Source: Planctomycetota bacterium
GTDB taxonomy: Bacteria; Planctomycetota; Phycisphaerae; Phycisphaerales; UBA1924
Length of the DNA stretch: 64,000 nt
Direction: 5' to 3'
Assembly: GCA_033763975.1 (NCBI GenBank)
Contig: JANRJM010000017.1
Location: 234,045 to 298,044, forward strand
Part shown: positions 60,703 through 64,000 of the stretch, piece after piece
Layout of the letters: each line of letters opens with the position of its first letter
Numbering within the stretch: position 1 is the stretch's first letter
Position numbers and translations under genes: made by a program
The notes under the pieces: model-generated
What the model was told of the DNA's origin: nothing
Seen by the model: only the letters and a program-made list of their open reading frames with translations
Database searches by the model: none

Positions 60703-61973
60703 CGCAGCACGCCCGACCCGTTGGGCATGTTCGCGCGGATCGTCGCGACGATCGCGTCCATCTGCTCATTTGCCATCGCGATCACCGGCGGCAGCCCCGC
60801 CGCCAGCGACGCGCGGGCCGCCTCGCGCTGCGAGAACGACCAGAGCACTCGCTCCACGAGCGTGTCGGTGTCGAGCGTGCGCGGGTCGTGCACGTGCGCA
60901 CCCTGCCCGCATGTCTCGAATACCCCGAGCGTCTTGTCGCTGTACGAGATGGCGGCGGTGGGAACGCCCGACGAAAGCCCGGCGATCGTCGAGTGCATGC
61001 GGGTGCCGATGAACCAGTCGCACGCCGCGATGAGCCCTTTGGCCTCGCACGGGTCGGTCGGATCGTCGCAAACCCGCACCCGCTCCCGAACGTTTGCATC
61101 GAGCGCATCCCGCAGCGACTCGCACGCGTCTCGATCCGATTCGTAATGTCCCCGAGGTGCGAGCACGTGCGGCACGAGCACGACCTCCACCTCCTGCGCA
61201 ATCGCTCGCACAATGCGCGTCAACGCCTCACGATAATCAGACCTGAAGCGGTACTGCTCTCGCGCGCTGACAGGATCGTTCCAGATCAGGCCGCTGACAT
61301 TCACGCCGACGGCCCTCGAGGGCAACTTGCTGCGCAGGCGCGCGGCGTCCGTTCGAGGAAGCAGGAATGCGACGTCGACGCCCAGTCGGTGGCGATCGGG
61401 GTCGAACGAACTCCCGAGAAGTTCCTTGAGAATCCCGTAGCTTCGACCGTCGCGCGCCCACGCCTGGGAGGCGTATCGCACGAGCGCCCCGGCGGCACCG
61501 CGGTTGCGCGCATCGGCGAAAGGCCCGTACGTCTGCGGGAGCAGGATCAGCGGCGTGCGGACCTTCAGCGCCAAGCGTTTCGGATCGCACACCATGGTGA
61601 ATCGGCGCGGCCCGTACAGATCGGTAAAGCTGTCACCTCCGGACAGGTCGAGAAGCGCGCTCGCGCCGCGCATCGCCCGCAGCGCGGGTCCTAAAGAAAG
61701 GCCCAGTGAGGCCATCGCGTGCGCAAAACCGTACGAGTCCCGCTGGTAGAGCCGGCGTGTCGTCCGAATGCCCAGCCGTTCGTATCGTGCCGCCACGACT
61801 CCTGCTGGCGACTCCGCGGCGCGACGCCCGCGTCCAAAGTCCAGAACGATCGGCGGCTCGAGCCCGCGAGACGCCAAGGCATGCAGCGTGGAGAGCGCCA
61901 GGGCATCCACGCCAAGGTTGCCCGTGCCTGGGGCCGCGCCTGCCAGCAGGGTTCTCGTGTGCCCGTTTCTCAC
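60699..61973 (-). CDS. Polysaccharide pyruvyl transferase family protein (second)
   Basis: This 424-residue protein (GTG start) has LLAGAAPGTGNLGVDALALSTLHALASRG, LDLSGGDSFTDLYG, LILLPQTYGPF, GVNVSGLIWND, LVPHVLAPRGHYESD and WFIGTRMHSTIAGLSSGVPTAAISYSDKTLGVFE. It is of the CsaB/WcaK/AmsJ type and only distantly related to its neighbour. It starts 9 bases after the beta-helix gene. It may modify a second sugar or build a second ketal. Confidence 0.88.
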   Translation of the reverse strand: MRNGHTRTLLAGAAPGTGNLGVDALALSTLHALASRGLEPPIVLDFGRGRRAAESPAGVVAARYERLGIRTTRRLYQRDSYGFAHAMASLGLSLGPALRAMRGASALLDLSGGDSFTDLYGPRRFTMVCDPKRLALKVRTPLILLPQTYGPFADARNRGAAGALVRYASQAWARDGRSYGILKELLGSSFDPDRHRLGVDVAFLLPRTDAARLRSKLPSRAVGVNVSGLIWNDPVSAREQYRFRSDYREALTRIVRAIAQEVEVVLVPHVLAPRGHYESDRDACESLRDALDANVRERVRVCDDPTDPCEAKGLIAACDWFIGTRMHSTIAGLSSGVPTAAISYSDKTLGVFETCGQGAHVHDPRTLDTDTLVERVLWSFSQREAARASLAAGLPPVIAMANEQMDAIVATIRANMPNGSGVLR

Positions 61974-61982
61974 GAGAAGGGG

Positions 61983-64000
61983 CTAGTTCCCTGCGGCGCT
62001 CTCGCCGACCGCGCCGATGGGCGCCGCCCCGTCGTGCGGGTGCCCCGCCACGTCGGCCGGCACGATCCGCTCCGACGGCTGCACGCGCCCCGTCAGCGTG
62101 CGCCCCGGCCACGGCGCGTAGTCGCGTGCACTCGGGTTCGCAAACAGCACGTCCGGGGACGATCCTTCCGTTCCCCGCGGCCCGAGGGCCGGACCGGTGA
62201 ACAGATGGCAGTTGTCGAACACCGAATCCCGCGCCGGATACCGCGCGCTCGTGGGGTACTGGATGCCCGTGAACACGCAGTTGCGAACCGCGAGATTCGT
62301 CACTTCCAGGGGCGCTTGCGTCCCTGGATCGGTGTCGCGGAAGAGGTAGCCGCGCCCCAGCATCGTCACGTGGTAGAACAGCACGTGGTTGGAGGAACGC
62401 AGCCACTGCCCCATCGAGCTCGACGAGTCGGACTGCACGATCAGGGCATTCACGAACGCCGCATTGTCGTGCCTGATCTCGCTCCGCGTAAAGAACGTCT
62501 GCGCATTGCAGTTCATCGCGGTAAGGCCGTAGACGATCGTGTTGTCGAACCCGCCGACATACTGCACGATGTCCGGGTGATAGCTGGGTGAGCCGCTCGT
62601 CAGGTCTACGACTTCGCAGTTGATGATGAAGGGGGCGTTCTTGAACGCGTCCTCGCCGATGTCCCGGAGACTCACTCCGCGCACGAGGCTCGTGCCTTCG
62701 ACGCCGTTGCGAACGTTTGAGATCTGGGAGTCCGTAAGGTAGACGCCTAGTTCCCACTCCGTATCATTCCACACGCCGACGCTCGCCGTGGGCCCCGCGC
62801 CGACCATTACGCATTCATCGATCCACAGGCTGCCGGGAGGTGTGTTCGTCGACGATGTGTCCCGAACAGACTGATTGAGGGACACTCCCCGGATGACAAC
62901 GTGCGCGATGCGCGGTTCCAGACCCGCGCCCAGGTCAAGGAAGCGGATCTCGTCGGGCGCCACGCCTTCGGCGGCTTCGAACGTGATGCTGGCGAGCGAG
63001 TTCGTCGGTCCGCGCGAACTGAAGCCGGTCCAATCGTAGTCGCCGGGAAGGAGCCGAACGGTCGCGCCGTCGAGCGAGCCGTACGCGCTGTTGATCGATG
63101 CGACCGCCACGTGAAGCGTGCGCATTGCCGTTCCGATGGTCTGGCCGTTCCAGTCATCATTCCCGTTCACCGGGTCAACGAATCGCACTCGCTGTGCCAT
63201 GTCGGCGTGCGGGTCAGCGTACAAGAACACAGGATCCAGGACGCGCGGCTCTCCCGCGCCGCTGGGCCAGGCGATCGCCCGGACCTCGACCGGCCCGGCC
63301 GCGAAGTCGCTCGCGCGAAGCACGCCTGTGTACTCCCACGTATTGGTCCGAGGGTTCAACTGCATCTCGGTCACGCTCGTCCAAGCACCGCCGTTCACCG
63401 AGAAGTCGACACGGTCGATGCCGTTGATGTGGAACGCGACCACGCCCACGTGGAACTCATCCGCGAAGACCTGGTATGGAACCACATCCCATCGAGCGAT
63501 TGCTTTCGCGTCGTAGCCCGCGTCCTCGGGCATTCCTACCGCGGGTGGCTGCGCGGTCGCGCCCGGGAATCCCCCTCCGGGTAGGAGAACAACGAACTCG
63601 TCCCCGCTCGGAGGCGGCGGGGGCGGGGGCGGAGGAGGCGGCGGGGGCGGGGGCGGAGGAGGGGGAGGAGGCGGGGGTGGTGGCGGGGGAGGCGGGGGAG
63701 GCGGAGGAGGCGGCGGAGTCGGGGGCTCGCTCGGACCACCGCCATTCGGCAAGGGCGCCGGCGGCGGCGGAGGCGGCGGAGGGGGCGGGGGAGGCGGCGG
63801 AGTCGGGGGCTCGCTCGGACCACCGCCATTCGGCAAGGGCGCCGGTGGGGGAGGCGGCGGAGGCGGGGCCGGGGGCTCGCTCGGACCACCGCCATTCGGC
63901 AAGGGCGCCGGCGGGGGAGGCGGCGGAGGCGGAGGCGGAGGAGGCGGGGGCGGAGGAGGCGGGGGCGGAGGGACGGGCGTGTTGGTATGGGTCACGACGT
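61983..64000 (-). CDS. Secreted right-handed beta-helix protein with polyproline repeats (5' end beyond window)
   Basis: At least 670 residues. The gene opens beyond the window edge: the frame stays open to the edge and no signal peptide is seen, so the GTG at 63995 is unlikely to be the true start. Residues about 10-135 are polyproline runs broken by three copies of PAPLPNGGGPSEPP. After it comes GDEFVVLLPGGGFPG, an Ig-like region (HINGIDRVDFSVNGGAWTSVTEMQ, VRAIAWPSG) and a parallel beta-helix (FVDPVNGNDDWNGQTIGTAMRTLHVAVASIN, ATVRLLPGDYDW, DSQISNVRNGVEG). It resembles polysaccharide-binding or lyase-like proteins; no catalytic motif was found. It is the first in-window gene of the EPS operon. 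Confidence 0.8.
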   Translation of the reverse strand, partial: VVTHTNTPVPPPPPPPPPPPPPPPPPPPPPAPLPNGGGPSEPPAPPPPPPPPAPLPNGGGPSEPPTPPPPPPPPPPPPPPAPLPNGGGPSEPPTPPPPPPPPPPPPPPPPPPPPPPPPPPPPPPPPPPPPSGDEFVVLLPGGGFPGATAQPPAVGMPEDAGYDAKAIARWDVVPYQVFADEFHVGVVAFHINGIDRVDFSVNGGAWTSVTEMQLNPRTNTWEYTGVLRASDFAAGPVEVRAIAWPSGAGEPRVLDPVFLYADPHADMAQRVRFVDPVNGNDDWNGQTIGTAMRTLHVAVASINSAYGSLDGATVRLLPGDYDWTGFSSRGPTNSLASITFEAAEGVAPDEIRFLDLGAGLEPRIAHVVIRGVSLNQSVRDTSSTNTPPGSLWIDECVMVGAGPTASVGVWNDTEWELGVYLTDSQISNVRNGVEGTSLVRGVSLRDIGEDAFKNAPFIINCEVVDLTSGSPSYHPDIVQYVGGFDNTIVYGLTAMNCNAQTFFTRSEIRHDNAAFVNALIVQSDSSSSMGQWLRSSNHVLFYHVTMLGRGYLFRDTDPGTQAPLEVTNLAVRNCVFTGIQYPTSARYPARDSVFDNCHLFTGPALGPRGTEGSSPDVLFANPSARDYAPWPGRTLTGRVQPSERIVPADVAGHPHDGAAPIGAVGESAAGN
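63605..63972 (-). repeat. Polyproline-coding low-complexity region with three identical 41-bp units
   Basis: A region of (CCN)n codons on the minus strand is broken by three identical 41-base copies at 63721-63761, 63805-63845 and 63871-63911, coding PAPLPNGGGPSEPP. Spacing of 84 and 66 bases shows duplication with length changes in the proline tracts. It is a candidate for slippage and for assembly error. Confidence 0.9.

Noticed and set aside
63605..63972. CRISPR-like array from the three 41-bp repeats
   Set aside because: The repeats are in frame within a proline-rich coding region and the spacers are themselves proline codons; no cas gene.

Overview
The window is a very G+C-rich bacterial chromosome segment, most likely from the Planctomycetota and probably from class Phycisphaerae. 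Four things point there: a secreted protein with a C-terminal paired, cysteine-containing dockerin-like domain, an ECF sigma factor translationally coupled to a large Ser/Thr kinase with WD40 repeats, a second kinase with TPR repeats, and variant PEP-CTERM-type surface proteins beside an exosortase locus. Start and stop codons overlap by 4 bases (ATGA or GTGA) throughout. All functional calls were made by reading motifs; no database search was run.

Region 1 (1-9.1 kb) is metabolic. It holds the start of a DUF5690 membrane protein, a PhnZ-like oxygenase coupled to a PhoD-like phosphatase, and a three-gene type III polyketide operon (methyltransferase, FAD oxidoreductase, PKS). Facing it are adenosylhomocysteinase and a SahR-like ArsR/methyltransferase regulator whose start codon lies inside a perfect 8-6-8 palindrome just downstream of a TTGACA promoter. 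A TPR lipoprotein and a small LigD-phosphoesterase-like protein follow.

Region 2 (9.2-16.3 kb) holds a single-chain MmeI-like restriction-modification enzyme, a small unknown protein, an 8-bp tandem repeat, an asparagine synthetase, a PilZ-like/J-domain fusion, an orphan oligopeptide-type ABC ATPase and tRNA-Phe(GAA).

Region 3 (16.3-23.3 kb) is a lipid-modification operon on the minus strand: desaturase, FAD oxidoreductase, DUF1365, CFA-synthase-like methyltransferase, DUF2878, DUF1295 and a second CFA-synthase-like methyltransferase. A DUF1475 gene is inserted on the opposite strand.

Region 4 (23.7-37.1 kb) holds the dockerin-bearing propeller protein, the sigma factor/kinase pair, the second kinase, several unknown proteins and two exported proteins with PEP-CTERM-like tails. 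One of those has a long structured leader and a candidate Cys-Gln thioester.

Region 5 (37.4-64 kb) is one minus-strand exopolysaccharide operon of twenty genes. In transcription order it encodes a beta-helix protein with polyproline repeats (cut by the window edge), two pyruvyl transferases, glycosyltransferases, FkbM methyltransferase, Wzx, an FrhB-like Fe-S protein, Wzy, an acetyltransferase, a PssD/PssE-type pair, a UDP-sugar dehydrogenase, a beta-helix sugar nucleotidyltransferase-like protein, exosortase, EpsI, a Wzz/BY-kinase, a priming sugar transferase and a giant TPR protein. Together they would build, polymerise and export an acidic, pyruvylated polysaccharide and sort surface proteins to the envelope. 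No outer-membrane Wza is visible here.
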